Assembly: GCA_963555705.1 (NCBI GenBank)
Contig: OY743171.1
Location: forward strand, 18,351,352 to 18,415,351
Source of the DNA: Ligustrum vulgare
Taxonomy: Eukaryota; Streptophyta; Magnoliopsida; Lamiales; Oleaceae
Length of the DNA stretch: 64,000 nucleotides
Direction of reading: 5' to 3'
This document shows, piece by piece, positions 1 through 12,240 of this stretch. A program made the position numbers and the translations under genes. Below the pieces are notes generated by a model. It worked only from the letters and a program-made list of their open reading frames with translations. It searched no databases and was not told where the DNA came from. The stretch's first letter is position 1. Each line of letters opens with the position of its first letter.

Positions 1-589
1 ATCCTTTTTACCGAATAAAGAATTCAGCTTATAGTATAGTGAAATGACAGTTTTTATGATTTTTATTGATATCAGATTACTTATTACCCTTATGCTTGAA
101 TTATATCATTTAGAATCAAGAATGAATGGTTTTATAATTCCAGTACATTCAATAATAAAGGTAAATATCATAATATAAATTTCTGTAAAGTTATAATCAA
201 GTAAATAAGATTTATAGGTTATATGTATAAATGACAAAAATATACTTATGTTCGAACTCTCCATTCACTGAGTTTGTAAACTTATATCTTATCATTTTTC
301 TATTTTAGGACGCATTGAGTTTTGAGTAATCTTTTGAAAGATAATGCAGTGAACAGAACCGGAGCCACATGACGTAGTAGTTTGTAGGATTCCATTCATT
401 AAACAAGTCCATGTTATTCATGGATCACTTGTCGAGTATTTTGAATCACATGTGACATTTCATAGTTGATGGACTTGTGGCCCTTTTAATGGGTTCAAAT
501 GTATTCGGGTTATTTTTGTAAATGATACTAAACAAGTTGCTGCATTTTATTTTGTTTATGCCTATTTTGGGACAAGTGGGTCCCAATTG

Positions 590-634
<45 letters not shown>

Positions 635-1040
635 GTTTTGTTGGGGGAGTTTATTGCTTTTCAGGTTGGTTTAGTCAAAGTTATAAGGAAACTTTATCAA
701 TTTTTTTTTTTAGAAATTCTTACGGTCAGAAACAGATCAAATTGCCTTGGTGGTAGATTTGGTATCTAACTAACGTCCATCATCGGCACACATCAAGTGC
801 CAAGTCCGAAAGGGTGATTCGGGACTGGTTGTGACAACTAACCTCCAAAGCAGACAGCAGCCTCTAGCAAAATAAGTATTGAACGGTATAGCTATCTGGA
901 GTTAATCTCATATCAAACATTGTATTCTTCAACTACAAAGCTTCATCAACAACCCCTCCGATTTTCATTTAAATCACAAAATTACATTTTAACAAAATCA
1001 CACTTTCAAAAACGAGAAAATCAGGCAAACAAAAATTTTA
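1..1040. other. Intergenic AT-rich DNA, no gene recognised
   Basis: No convincing coding region is seen. A (TA)n microsatellite lies at about 593-630, and the short frame across it is only simple repeat. The stretch 300-520 is less AT-rich and could hold exons of a gene running off the left edge, but nothing identifies it. Confidence 0.5.
593..630. repeat. (TA)n microsatellite
   Basis: Uninterrupted alternating TA of nearly 40 bases. Confidence 0.9.
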
Positions 1041-1046
1041 TTTACC

Positions 1047-1330
1047 TCGGAGTTGAAGACTGTTTCCTGCCGCGACTCCACTTTCCTGTGGAGTCGTCAA
1101 TCGGACTGCTAATTCCGAACTTGGAAGCCTAGATACTGGAGCAGTGGCGCCAAGAGGAAGGAGCGGAAGCTGCGGAACTGGCCTGGTAACCTGCAATCTT
1201 CGGACCTGCTTGCAGCTGTGATCGTGACTTGACCTGAACAATTTCCGAGGAGGCCAAAGGGGGAGACTGGAGAAGAGACGAGAGTGGAGTAGGGTTTGGC
1301 TATTGGAGGGTTTTGGGGGGAGAATGTTGC
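1047..1330 (-). other. Possible 5' exon of a minus-strand gene
   Basis: This roughly 280-bp island is much richer in GC than its surroundings. Read on the minus strand it has a CT-rich start near 1300 and ends in CTCCGAG followed by GTAAAT at 1046, a good plant splice donor. One minus frame is open through the whole segment, but I recognise no protein family. It could be a 5' UTR exon or a targeting-peptide exon of a gene continuing past the left edge of the window. Function unknown. Confidence 0.3.
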
Positions 1331-2038
1331 AACCGGTGGGGGGAGAAATGGAAGACAAATCTATATCTATATATCTATATAACCTATATAATATATTAAG
1401 GTTGTTAAGCTTCACCATATTTCAATGTCACTTTCCCGTTCAAAATGAGATACTTTATTTATTTTTTTCTTCTTTTCTTTCTTAATTCTTTTTTCCCATT
1501 TTCCCGTGCTACCCCTTCAAATTCTGCAGAGATCCTTTATATTTTTTTTTTTCAATTCTTTTTTCTTTTCCTATAGAGCCCCATTAATTCAATTATTGTG
1601 ATCATTAAATTGCCAGCTATCATCTATATCTATATCTATATAATATATAAAAGCAGCTGAGTCAACTCCAGTCAACTTTACTGTTTCCCTCCAAAACTCT
1701 TGTAATATGTGCAGATTTTATTTATTTATTTTTTTTTTTTCAATTTTTGGGGATTTCAATATTTATCATGTGCACACTACTTATATCCCCCATCTAATAA
1801 TCAACTTCAAAACTCACTTCAAAAATAGTTGGACCTTCAATATTTATTTATTATTTTCAAAAGTGGATATTACACCCTCTCCTACTTTTAAATATTCAAA
1901 TTCAAATATAAGATCAAATATGTATAATTTCAATTTTCAGGTTGTAATAAAAATTTTAACAATTAATTAATTAATTTAATTAATTCATCAATCACATTTC
2001 AATCTCACACCACACAACATTACTTCAAACCCTAATCT

Positions 2039-2120
2039 CTCTATCTCTCTCTCTCTCTTCATCTCTCTTCAATTTACACCATTTCCAGTAAACCTCAGCC
2101 ACTCCCCCCCCCCCCCCCGA
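2039..2120. repeat. (CT)n tract and poly-C run
   Basis: CT-rich microsatellite from about 2039 to 2062, and a run of about 15 C near 2105-2119. Both lie at the head of the low-complexity block. Confidence 0.8.
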
Positions 2121-2990
2121 CACCACCACTACCTCAGCCACCTCCACCCCGAGGCCACACTCTCATCTCCGCCGGATCCAGCCTCTTCTTCAACGTCACC
2201 AGCAGACCACTGTGGTAGAGGTGATTTCAAGGTAAGCACCGCTGCTATTACCTCGAGGAGGCGACGTCGCTGCTGCTTCGATCTTGCAGCGGTGTCGTCG
2301 CATCGATCTGAGCGTGAATAGTAGGATAGGAATGGGATGTGGATGTGGCTTGTGGAAAAGGAACAGAGGATGTTGAGAAAGTGGTGGAGGTCGCGGTGGC
2401 AGAAGCGGCGATGATATTAACTTGGCACCGTGGCAGCTGTGGTGGTTACAGTGGTGCTGAGACACGGTTGACTACAGGTGGTGATGTGGTTCGGGCTTCA
2501 TTTTTTTTTCTTTTTGCCCCTTGGTCGGGGCCGGTTGTGTTGAGGTAGGGTCGCTTGATGACTAACGGCGATTGCATGATCTGTGTGTGATGGTTGCTTT
2601 GTCACCTGTGCAGATAGCCAGAAATGTGTGTGGTGATGTGTGGATCTGGACGATGTAGATGGGTTTGTGGCGGTGGCTGCAGTGAAGTGGGTGGTGGTGA
2701 TGCAGGCAGGTGGTCGGTCGTGGAGCGGTAGATGATTGTGGTTGAGCTATAGCTGTGATTGGGGTGGGGGAGGCGGAGTTGAGGCGGTGGTGGCTGCGGT
2801 TTGGTGGTGTCGCAGTGCCGGCGGAAAGTGGCGGTGATAGTGGTGAGGAAGGGAGTGAGATTTTGGTTATTCGAATTTGAAGATGGGATGCTGGCGGCAA
2901 TCGTGGTGGAGGCGGCTGACGAAAACGCCAATGGTGGTGGCACGGTGTTGAATGTAATGGTGAGATGCCCGTGCTGGTGATGGTTTGGAG
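2100..2990. repeat. GGTGG/CCACC low-complexity block
   Basis: About 0.9 kb dominated by GGTGGT, GTGGAG and related triplets. Several frames are open on both strands only because stop codons are rare in such DNA. The block sits directly upstream of the TGTGACC array. A mirror-image pairing occurs at 27.8-30 kb, so the two probably travel together as one repeat family. Confidence 0.6.
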
Positions 2991-3004
2991 TTGTAAAGTG
3001 AGGG

Positions 3005-3420
3005 CGGTGTGGGTTGGGGTTGTGACTTTGAAATATAAATGTGACCTACAATTTTTTTCTTGTGACCTCGAAAATATATAACTGTGACCTTAAAAATGGG
3101 GTGGTAGGTTGTGATCGGGAAAAATGATGGTTGTGATCTACAATTTTTTTCTTGTGACCTCGAAAATGAATAATTGTGACCTTAAAAATGGTGGTTGGTA
3201 GGTTGTGATCGAAAAAAATGATGATTGTGACCTACAATTTTTCTTGTGACCTTGAAAATGAATAATTGTGACCTTAAAAATGGTGGTTTGAAGATTGTGA
3301 CCTAAAAATAAATTCAATTTGTGACCTAATATTTCGATAATTTGTGACCATAAAATCATTCGTGACCTAAAAAATTTGTGTTTTGTGACTTCAAATATAT
3401 AGTATTGTGACCTTAATACA
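3005..3420 (+). repeat. TGTGACC array with three ~94-bp units
   Basis: The motif TGTGACC(T) recurs about every 20-45 bp. Three longer units of roughly 94 bp start near 3041, 3131 and 3226. Each reads gtgacctacaa, cttgtgacc, ttgtgacct and ggttgtgatc in that order. Motif arrays of this kind resemble subterminal transposase-binding repeats of DNA transposons; that role is an inference. Confidence 0.75.
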
Positions 3421-4647
3421 TATAATTAATAAAATATTTTAATTATTTAATTTAATTAATTGATTATAAATATAACCTGATTTTTGAAATCTTATATGTT
3501 TCGCCTTAATTTTGAAATTGACATTTAAAAACACCTTATTTATGTACGATTCCCTTTTCAAAATCGCTAACGTCTACTTACATTCTTCAATATTTGTTGT
3601 GTTTACATGACTTCTATTTCCCGCCGTCTAATTACACTAGAAAGCCAGTTATTTTCTTCTTTTATTTCTTTTTCGCTTTTTCAGAATTTGTTTCATTTTT
3701 TCCCCATTTTTCAAAATTTGTTGATTCATTTTTGTTTTCTATATCCTTTTTTTTTTTTTTTCCATTTTCCTATATACAACCTCTTTTATTTCTGTTATAT
3801 ATAATTATTATGAAGATATACACAATAATAAAAGATTCAATTAAAGGGTTATTTCTTTGAAAAAATATGTACTGTTTAACATGACCGCTCCACTCCACCT
3901 TCTATTTATCACGTTTTATGATTCAAAATTTCTGGTGCGATGATAATGCTTATTAGTTATTAATATTACAAACCAATTGAAAATAAAAAATAGTAAATTA
4001 TTTTTTGAAAAAGTAAAAAAGATTGGCATTACTCTTTTCTTCAAGACCTGTGATATTTTGAGTCGTTGAACATATATTTGAGTTTCTAACAAAAAAGAAA
4101 AAATATTAAAACAATAATATTGTAGAGAAAGCTTCGAAAACAATATAGAATGCAAAATTATTTTAGACTAATAAGAGGATTTGTTAATAATCTATTTATA
4201 TTATGTTCTAGATTTCTCTGTTGGGGTTGCAATGTGTTAACTAATGTTGGGCTATTTAGAATAGTTTTGGGTTTAATAGATATGTTAATGATTTCGACCG
4301 TTGAGTGAAGAAAAAACATATTATTCATGTGTCAGCATATATATTTGATGAAATTGTATATCACATTGTATAAAAAATAATAAAAATAAGAAACTAGAAT
4401 TTTTTTTTTTTTAAAATTTGCTTTTACCGAGAAGTTATTTTTTATTTTTTATGATATAAGAACGATAATTTGTTTGGTTTTATTATTTATGTTTGGCTTT
4501 TTTGTGTCAAAACCTCTCTTTTCATAAAAAAAAAATGTGTTCTTCTAACGTTTTCAAACTTACAAATAAATATTTGTGTTCATTTATACAAATCCAAAGT
4601 AAAATTTTCAGTTAAAAATTATGTTGAAATTTTATTACTAGATATTA
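3421..4647. other. AT-rich Helitron interior, no gene
   Basis: Very AT-rich DNA inside the candidate Helitron. Open frames here are short and biased to F, I, K and N, as expected by chance. Nothing recognisable is seen. Confidence 0.5.
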
Positions 4648-4807
4648 CTCTCTCTATCTTATAAAGATAGTCCACTATTTCTTTTTTGTCCGTCTCAAAA
4701 AGATAATCTACTTTATTTTTTAAGAGTGAAATTAATATTTTATATTCCATTTTGTCCTTAATCTGTGTGAAAATGAGTAGAGGACTATATTTATGGGACG
4801 GAGTGAG
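4648..4807. mobile_element. Stowaway-type MITE (Tc1/mariner)
   Basis: A 160-bp element between TA dinucleotides (4646-4647 and 4808-4809). The right end reads GGGACGGAGTGAG-TA, close to the inverted Stowaway end CTCCCTCCGTCCC. The left end CTCTCTCTATCTTATAAAG is a decayed version. Internal text such as 'tttgtccgtctcaaaaagat' is typical of the family. It has no coding capacity, and TA is the expected Tc1/mariner target duplication. Confidence 0.75.
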
Positions 4808-5546
4808 TACTAAATTATAAATCACATCATACATATAGTTTTTTTTATATATATAAATAATCTTATTTTTAGTTATTTAGTACATCTAAAAATTGGAGCT
4901 CTTTTTTATAGCGTATTATTAAATTATTAAATCTTTTTATAGATAATTACATTTAATACGTAATTAATTTCTTATAATAATTGTGATATTTTATTGGTCT
5001 TAATTTTATGGATAAATTTGGCTCAGTCATACAAATCCAATGTCAAATTCTTAATTAAAATTATATTTAAAATATATACTCATTCGTATTTCTATAAATC
5101 ACGTTATATTGAAGTTTTTATAACTAAATCCTATTTTTAAGTTATTTATTACATATACATATTAAAGTTCTTTCCTATATTGCATTATTTATCAAAATTA
5201 TTTCAATGACAAAACTTGAAGATCATATTCTATAAGATCAAATTCTATCTGACAGTAATGCAGGATACAAGTTCTTTATTTCAAGGATATCGTTGAGCCA
5301 TTCGAATTTTAGGATACTTATTAGATTTAAAAAAAAAAAACAATTTTTATTGATGGTGTCGTATGACATGACTATCAATAAGAGTCAGACATAATCATTT
5401 TCACATGTATGACTTCTTCCTAAAAGGTTGATGTTTATACATGAAACTAATAAATGATGAACTTATCTCTTATTTGTGAATGTTATTTATTTTGTTTAAG
5501 AATTCATTTAATTTCGAATAGGATTATTTTTATTTAGAAGTTTCTT

Positions 5547-5575
5547 CCCGTGCATCGCACGAGATGATTCACTAG
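5547..5575 (+). mobile_element. Helitron 3' terminus (copy 1)
   Basis: CCCGTGC-ATC-GCACGAG hairpin followed by atgattca and CTAG, then T. The same end, with a perfect stem, is found at 11421-11448. Confidence 0.65.
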
Positions 5576-5860
5576 TTTATATAATTATGTCATCTATCTA
5601 ATTCACTTAAGCTAATTTTGCATTCCTTTTTCTACTAAACAATTACTTCAAGATCGTCATAATAAAAGGTAGATGACCACGTTTAGCCTTTTCAAGGACA
5701 TCAACAAGAAACTTATGGATTGATGTTTGAAGGTCTGGCTCTAGAATCTGATAAGTTTGAAACCATTCTAGAGTCCGTCTTTATAGATGAAGCAGTAGGT
5801 TAAATGTAATTTTTTTTAAAAAAGATTTTTAGCCTTGTGTTCTTTTTTTTTTTTTTTATA

Positions 5861-8800
5861 TAGTTTGGTCATAAACCTGACTGGTCTTCATCATCTTCAC
5901 ATGAGGATTTGAGTGGCCGGTCTTCATCAACAATCAACGAAGAACATATGTCGAGGCATAATGCATGTTGATTTTAAAAGATCAAACAAAAGGAGACATT
6001 CGGAATACATCAAAACAAGAATATGCAACAATCACATCCATCCACAAATAGGTATGTTAGCAGGTAATAGTATATTTTTTTCATTTTGCATTTCAATTAT
6101 TTAGCTTTCTTATCCAACTAACTTTATTTTATCTATTTTTCTCTATAAAAAAAAACTTTATTTTATCTATTTTAACATGAAATACTAATTTAATCAAAGC
6201 ATCTAATAGATGATATATCATGGTTTTTTTTGAGGTCTGGACCAGTATTAATATTTTATTTCATGTTCTTCCTCTTATCAACTACTATTTCTGACATTTA
6301 TTTTTCTGTTACTACTAAGTATGCAAGCATCATTTAAAACTTATGTTTTTTAAAGTATTAGAAGATTTAGGTCTTAGAAATTTTATTTTCTTAAAATATT
6401 TGATTAATCTATTTTATAAAAACTACATTACATCCACCATATTTTGATGTTACTTTAATTAAAGTGTTGTTAATTTTGGTGGGGTATAATAAAATTATAG
6501 TTTGGTCATAAACATGACTGGTCTTCATCATCTTCACATGAGGATTTGAGTGGCCGGTCTTCATCAACAATCAACGAAGAACATATGTCGAGGCATAATG
6601 CATGTTGATTTTAAAAGATCAAACAAAAGGAGACATTCGGAATACATCAAAACAAGAATATGCAACAATCACATCCATCCACAAATAGGTATGTTAGCAG
6701 GTAATAGTATATTTTTTTCATTTTGCATTTCAATTAATTAGCTTTCTTATCCAACTAACTTTATTTTATCTATTTTTCTCTATAAAAAAAAACTTTATTT
6801 TATCTATTTTAACATGAAATACTAATTTAATCAAAGCATCTAATAGATGATATATCATGGTTTTTTTTGAGGTCTGGACCAGTATTAATATTTTATTTCA
6901 TGTTCTTCCTCTTATCAACTACTATTTCTGACATTTATTTTTCTGTTACTACTAAGTATGCAAGCATCATTTAAAACTTATGTTTTTTAAAGTATTAGAA
7001 GATTTAGGTCTTAGAAATTTTATTTTCTTAAAATATTTGATTAATCTATTTTATAAAAACTACATTACATCCACCATATTTTGATGTTACTTTAATTAAA
7101 GTGTTGTTAATTTTGGTGGGGTATAATAAAATTATAGTTTGGTCATAAACATGACTGGTCTTCATCATCTTCACATGAGGATTTGAGTGGCCGGTCTTCA
7201 TCAACAATCAACGAAGAACATATGTCGAGGCATAATGCATGTTGATTTTAAAAGATCAAACAAAAGGAGACATTCGGAATACATCAAAACAAGAATATGC
7301 AACAATCACATCCATCCACAAATAGGTATGTTAGCAGGTAATAGTATATTTTTTTCATTTTGCATTTCAATTAATTAGCTTTCTTATCCAACTAACTTTA
7401 TTTTATCTATTTTTCTCTATAAAAAAAAACTTTATTTTATCTATTTTAACATGAAATACTAATTTAATCAAAGCATCTAATAGATGATATATCATGGTTT
7501 TTTTTGAGGTCTGGACCAGTATTAATATTTTATTTCATGTTCTTCCTCTTATCAACTACTATTTCTGACATTTATTTTTCTGTTACTACTAAGTATGCAA
7601 GCATCATTTAAAACTTATGTTTTTTAAAGTATTAGAAGATTTAGGTCTTAGAAATTTTATTTTCTTAAAATATTTGATTAATCTATTTTATAAAAACTAC
7701 ATTACATCCACCATATTTTGATGTTACTTTAATTAAAGTGTTGTTAATTTTGGTGGGGTATAATAAAATTATAGTTTGGTCATAAACATGACTGGTCTTC
7801 ATCATCTTCACATGAGGATTTGAGTGGCCGGTCTTCATCAACAATCAACGAAGAACATATGTCGAGGCATAATGCATGTTGATTTTAAAAGATCAAACAA
7901 AAGGAGACATTCGGAATACATCAAAACAAGAATATGCAACAATCACATCCATCCACAAATAGGTATGTTAGCAGGTAATAGTATATTTTTTTCATTTTGC
8001 ATTTCAATTAATTAGCTTTCTTATCCAACTAACTTTATTTTATTTATTTTTCTCTATAAAAAAAAACTTTATTTTATCTATTTTAACATGAAATACTAAT
8101 TTAATCAAAGCATCTAATAGATGATATATCATGGTTTTTTTTGAGGTCTGGACCAGTATTAATATTTTATTTCATGTTCTTCCTCTTATCAACTACTATT
8201 TCTGACATTTATTTTTCTGTTACTACTAAGTATGCAAGCATCATTTAAAACTTATGTTTTTTAAAGTATTAGAAGATTTAGGTCTTAGAAATTTTATTTT
8301 CTTAAAATATTTGATTAATCTATTTTATAAAAACTACATTACATCCACCATATTTTGATGTTACTTTAATTAAAGTGTTGTTAATTTTGGTGGGGTATAA
8401 TAAAATTATAGTTTGGTCATAAACATGACTGGTCTTCATCATCTTCACATGAGGATTTGAGTGGCCGGTCTTCATCAACAATCAACGAAGAACATATGTC
8501 GAGGCATAATGCATGTTGATTTTAAAAGATCAAACAAAAGGAGACATTCGGAATACATCAAAACAAGAATATGCAACAATCACATCCATCCACAAATAGG
8601 TATGTTAGCAGGTAATAGTATATTTTTTTCATTTTGCATTTCAATTATTTAGCTTTCTTATCCAACTAACTTTATTTTATCTATTTCTCTCTAAAAAAAA
8701 AAAAAAATTATTTTATCTATTTTAACATGAAATACTAATTTAATCAAAGCACATAATAGATGATATATCATGGTTTTTTTTGAGGTCTGGACCAGTATTA

Positions 8801-9047
8801 ATATTTTATTTCATGTTCTTCCTCTTATCAACTACTATTTCTGACATTTATTTTTCTGTTACTACTAAGTATGCAAGCATCATTTAAAACTTATGTTTTT
8901 TAAAGTATTAGAAGATTTAGGTCTTAGAAATTTTATTTTCTTAAAATATTTGATTAATCTATTTTATAAAAACTACATTACATCCACCATATTTTGATGT
9001 TACTTTAATTAAAGTGTTGTTAATTTTGGTGGGGTATAATAAAATTA
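5861..9047 (+). repeat. Tandem array: five 637-bp units
   Basis: Five head-to-tail copies start at 5861, 6498, 7135, 7772 and 8409. The central copies are nearly identical; the outer ones differ mainly in A-runs, a terminal ATTATT/ATTAAT change and a few substitutions. Each unit contains an exon-like segment: 'attatag' or 'atatag' as a possible acceptor, about 185 bp of less AT-rich sequence, then ACAAATAG followed by GTATGT, a strong donor context. The remaining ~440 bp is intron-like AT-rich DNA. No protein family is recognised. High copy identity means recent amplification or ongoing homogenisation. Confidence 0.95.
5866..6050 (+). other. Exon-like segment of the 637-bp unit (first of five)
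   Basis: From the possible acceptor, one frame reads a serine-rich stretch with W-S-S-S-S-S and H-E-D-L-S-G-R-S-S-S for about 36 codons before a TGA. Another frame is open for 63 codons across all five copies, starting from GTG. Neither resembles a family I know. The equal open length in all copies reflects their near identity, not independent selection. It could be a captured exon from a host gene that was then amplified. Confidence 0.35.
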
Positions 9048-9159
9048 TTTTGTATCGGTGCCCTTCCTTTATATTTCGTTTGTGCAAAAAATTTCACCCA
9101 AAGATGCTCTTTCCAGCAGAAACGTGTTTGAAGATATAAAGTAAATATAAGCGAAAATT

Positions 9160-9620
9160 ATGCTATATAATATTTTGTAATATATTTATATATTATGAAT
9201 TATTTTTCTTGGATGAGATATAATACTTTTTTTCATTCTTTATTTTAATTCTTTAGCATTTTTTTTCCAACTCACCTTATGTAATGATACATTTTTTTCA
9301 TTCTTTAGCGTTTTGTTTTTCATCCAATATAACTTATTTAATTATCTATTTTAACACGTAATAATAATTTAATCACATCACCAAATAAATGATATCTCAC
9401 TTATATAGTTTCTTTACTTTGAGGAAGTCTGGACGAATAATAATACTTTATTTATTTTTCTTTTTCTTAGGTGATTTTCTTACATTTTTTCTCTTACTAT
9501 AAAGTATGCAAACATCCTATGAAAATTTCATTTTTTTAAAATATTAGAAGATTTAGGTCTTAAACATGTCTTTTTTTAATAAAAAAAAAATTGATTAATC
9601 TATGTGCTACCAACTATGTT
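9160..9620 (+). repeat. Diverged partial copy of the 637-bp unit
   Basis: Downstream of the array, the intron-like part of the unit is seen again in diverged form. Shared landmarks in the same order are the 'ttagc' block, 'ccaact', 'atctattttaaca', 'taatttaatca', 'gaggaagtctgga' (gaggtctgga in the units), 'agtatgcaa' and 'tattagaagatttaggtctta'. The exon-like part is missing. It looks like an older remnant of the same repeat. Confidence 0.6.
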
Positions 9621-10822
9621 ACGTTAAACAATTGTCGTTGTTTTGTAATAAGGTGTATGTATTCAAATGCAAAATTATATCACTATTAGTAACAATATTG
9701 AAAAATGGGTTCTACATTTTGAACTTTCAAAAAATTAAAAATATTTAAAAAATTAGTTTTAATTGTTAAAGAGATTTAAATTAGTGGTCCGCTAGCTTAA
9801 GAAATATTCAGGAAACTTTCAAGCAAATATATACCAATATTCAAATCATTATCGGGCAAAATTAGGACACATTAAATTATGAGCAGCAGACAAAAAAATG
9901 TTAGATCTGTGAACATAACAAACATGAAAGGAGATATATACGATAAACGGAACCTTTTATCTAAGTTTCTTCCCGGTTGCTTTGCCTTTGATTTGTGCCC
10001 GCCTGTTGAGTTGTCTTCAATGGCTTCCTGAAGTTTTTGACAGATCTAAATATATAGATCTCTCATGTTTATATTCCATTCTCAAAATAAAAACTAAAGT
10101 GAAATTTATTTTACAAACAAAAATATATATTAATATTACAAACTGGTAATTTTCTAAAACTGTGATTTAACATTGTACATAAATCATCAAATAAAAATAA
10201 GTGTTTTCATTAAATGGCGCGTTCCGTCTGTTCCAAACGGGTTTATCCGTTCAAGCCTCGACCTGAGCACAATGTTCAAAAAGCATATGTATTAGCATAT
10301 TTAATGAATAATACTTTGGAAACATTGAAAAAACTTAAGTCTCAAGATGGGAGAAGAGAGACATATATCTGTAAGCTGCAGCCAAAATGAAGCACCGAAC
10401 TCCACTTGTGCAGCATGGATCCGATTTAAGACATGCTTTCTAGCTGGTTTGTTTAGAAGGATGATATTTTATATTTTTATTAGACCGTGCTACACACACA
10501 AATGTGAGTCATTTCCCGTTGATTTATAATATCGTTAGTGGTATGGCCTATAATGTTGTGTTGTATTGTCCCTATCTATTGGGCCTATATATTGAGCCAA
10601 TTTTATAAATTTTGCATATGCTAGCTTATTCAATTTAATAAGAGATATTGAAAATTTTGAAATTATAAAAATTTGATAAATCTCATAATTTAAATTATCA
10701 TATATAAAATTGAAATTTAAAATGGTAAAAAAAAAAATTAAATCTGATATCGTAAAAAAAAAAAAATTGAACTAAGCAAAGTAAATAGCATAAAGATTCA
10801 AAATCTAAATATTCGTGATTTG

Positions 10823-10882
<60 letters not shown>

Positions 10883-10984
10883 TTTCTTCTTTTTTTGAAA
10901 TTTGAAATCAATATTAAATTTTTGATTTTGATTTTTGTAAGAATTTTGTTTTCCGCATTTGTGTTAGTGTGGTGTTTGTTTTGA
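9621..10984. other. Intergenic AT-rich DNA
   Basis: No gene recognised. A (TA)n microsatellite lies at about 10826-10880. Two copies of short A-runs precede it. Confidence 0.5.
10826..10880. repeat. (TA)n microsatellite
   Basis: About 55 bases of alternating AT. The minus-strand frame across it (poly I-Y) is not a gene. Confidence 0.9.
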
Positions 10985-11448
10985 AAGGTCAAATTTTATC
11001 TGACAATAATACAGATCATAAATTTTTTTATTCCAAGAATGTCATTCAGCCCGTTGAATACTTGGATATTTGTAAAATTTCAAAGACATTTACATTGATA
11101 TTGTCCTATATGCCATGACCATCAATAAGAGTCCGGGACAATTACATTTGCATGTAGGACTTCTTCTTAAAAGGTTGGTGCTCACTTTATGTTGCAATTT
11201 CAAGGATGATAAGTCATTCGGAATTGAAGATGTTAATTTGCGATAAGGATGAAATATCAACAAATTCAACAACAAATGTTGTGTACAAAAAAGTTTTTCA
11301 AAATTTATAGTAACACAAAACCAACATTTCACGATGTGGTCTTTTATTTTTTAATGTTATGTATTCTGTCCCAATAGTTATTTGACGTCGTGTCATGGTT
11401 TCTTTATTCAGATTTAACTTCCCGTGCATCGCACGGGTGATTCACTAG
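10985..11448 (+). mobile_element. Helitron 3' region (copy 2)
   Basis: The perfect hairpin CCCGTGCATCGCACGGG (11421-11437) is followed by tgattca and CTAG (11445-11448), then T. The preceding ~430 bp align with 5215-5575: shared landmarks are 'tctgaca.taat.cag', 'catgac.atcaataagagtc', 'aggacttcttc.taaaaggttg' and 'cccgtgcatcgcacg'. The 5' end of this copy was not found; the 637-bp tandem array lies between the two 3' ends and may be its cargo. Confidence 0.55.
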
Positions 11449-12240
11449 TATGTATAGATAATAATGGATTTTGGGTTGGTCCTTCTTTATGAGCCCCATT
11501 ATTTCTCATTTTTTTTAACAAATTTTTTATATAGTAATTAATTTCAACTATTCAAAAAAATTAAGTTCACAATTTTTTTACTTTTCAAATCACTTTTTAA
11601 TCATTAAATTTTCATAATTCAAATTTTAACTTGAAATAATGAGGCTCAAACAAGGGCTTAATTTTACGTGGGTTTTGATCGAAGAGAGACCGAGCTAATT
11701 TGTATTGTGGGCCAAGCTACTCTTATCTTTTTGGGAAAAATACATAACACATGTTATAGATTCATATATCAAAATTAAGGAACAACTTAAAATCATTCAA
11801 TATTCAGGTCCTAGTATATATATATATAAATCTATAGCAACAGAAATTATGGAAAAAAAATTCCTGTAATCACGGCATCAGTTACACGATTGTTCCCATA
11901 TTATCTTGGATTTTCCATTTATACAATTGTTACCATACTATCCCGGATTATTCAATTAACATATCAGTGGGACGTATTGAGTAATCGATCTGACGTAAAT
12001 CCCAATGACCAAGATACCGAAGTCGAGGTCATAATAACCTTATGCAGTGAATCTAGTCACATTGATGAACTACAATTTTCACGTTTGAAATTATACATTA
12101 CGAACAAGACATCGAGATTTGATAAGTTTAGCCTCAGTTTAACGTGTTTTTGTATTTTAAGCTCACGTAAAAAAATTTTAATCTGGGCATTTATTGTAAA
12201 ATGGTAAACAAAGCATCAGTAACCAGTATATCAATAGTTC
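11449..12240. other. Intergenic DNA
   Basis: No gene recognised. Open frames at 11890-12207 and 12201-12383 lack family resemblance and run into the TGTGACC array. Confidence 0.45.

Larger units (their letters stand above)
1623..5575 (+). mobile_element. Candidate non-autonomous Helitron
   Basis: The 3' end is well marked: a hairpin (CCGTGC-ATC-GCACG) at about 5548-5562, then a short spacer and CTAG at 5572-5575, followed by T. This matches the Helitron rule of a hairpin, a CTRR end and insertion between A and T. The 5' end is proposed at TCTATATCTATATC (1623), preceded by A and followed by TATAAAAGC, which resembles plant Helitron 5' ends; a similar TC start at 1360 is an alternative. No Rep/helicase is encoded. 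The 3' 350 bp are related to 10985-11448. The interior holds a low-complexity block, a TGTGACC array and a Stowaway MITE. Confidence 0.45.

Noticed and set aside
2196..2943. Open frames on both strands rich in H, P, S and T
   Set aside because: They follow from the GGTGG/CCACC triplet bias, overlap one another in several frames and match no family.
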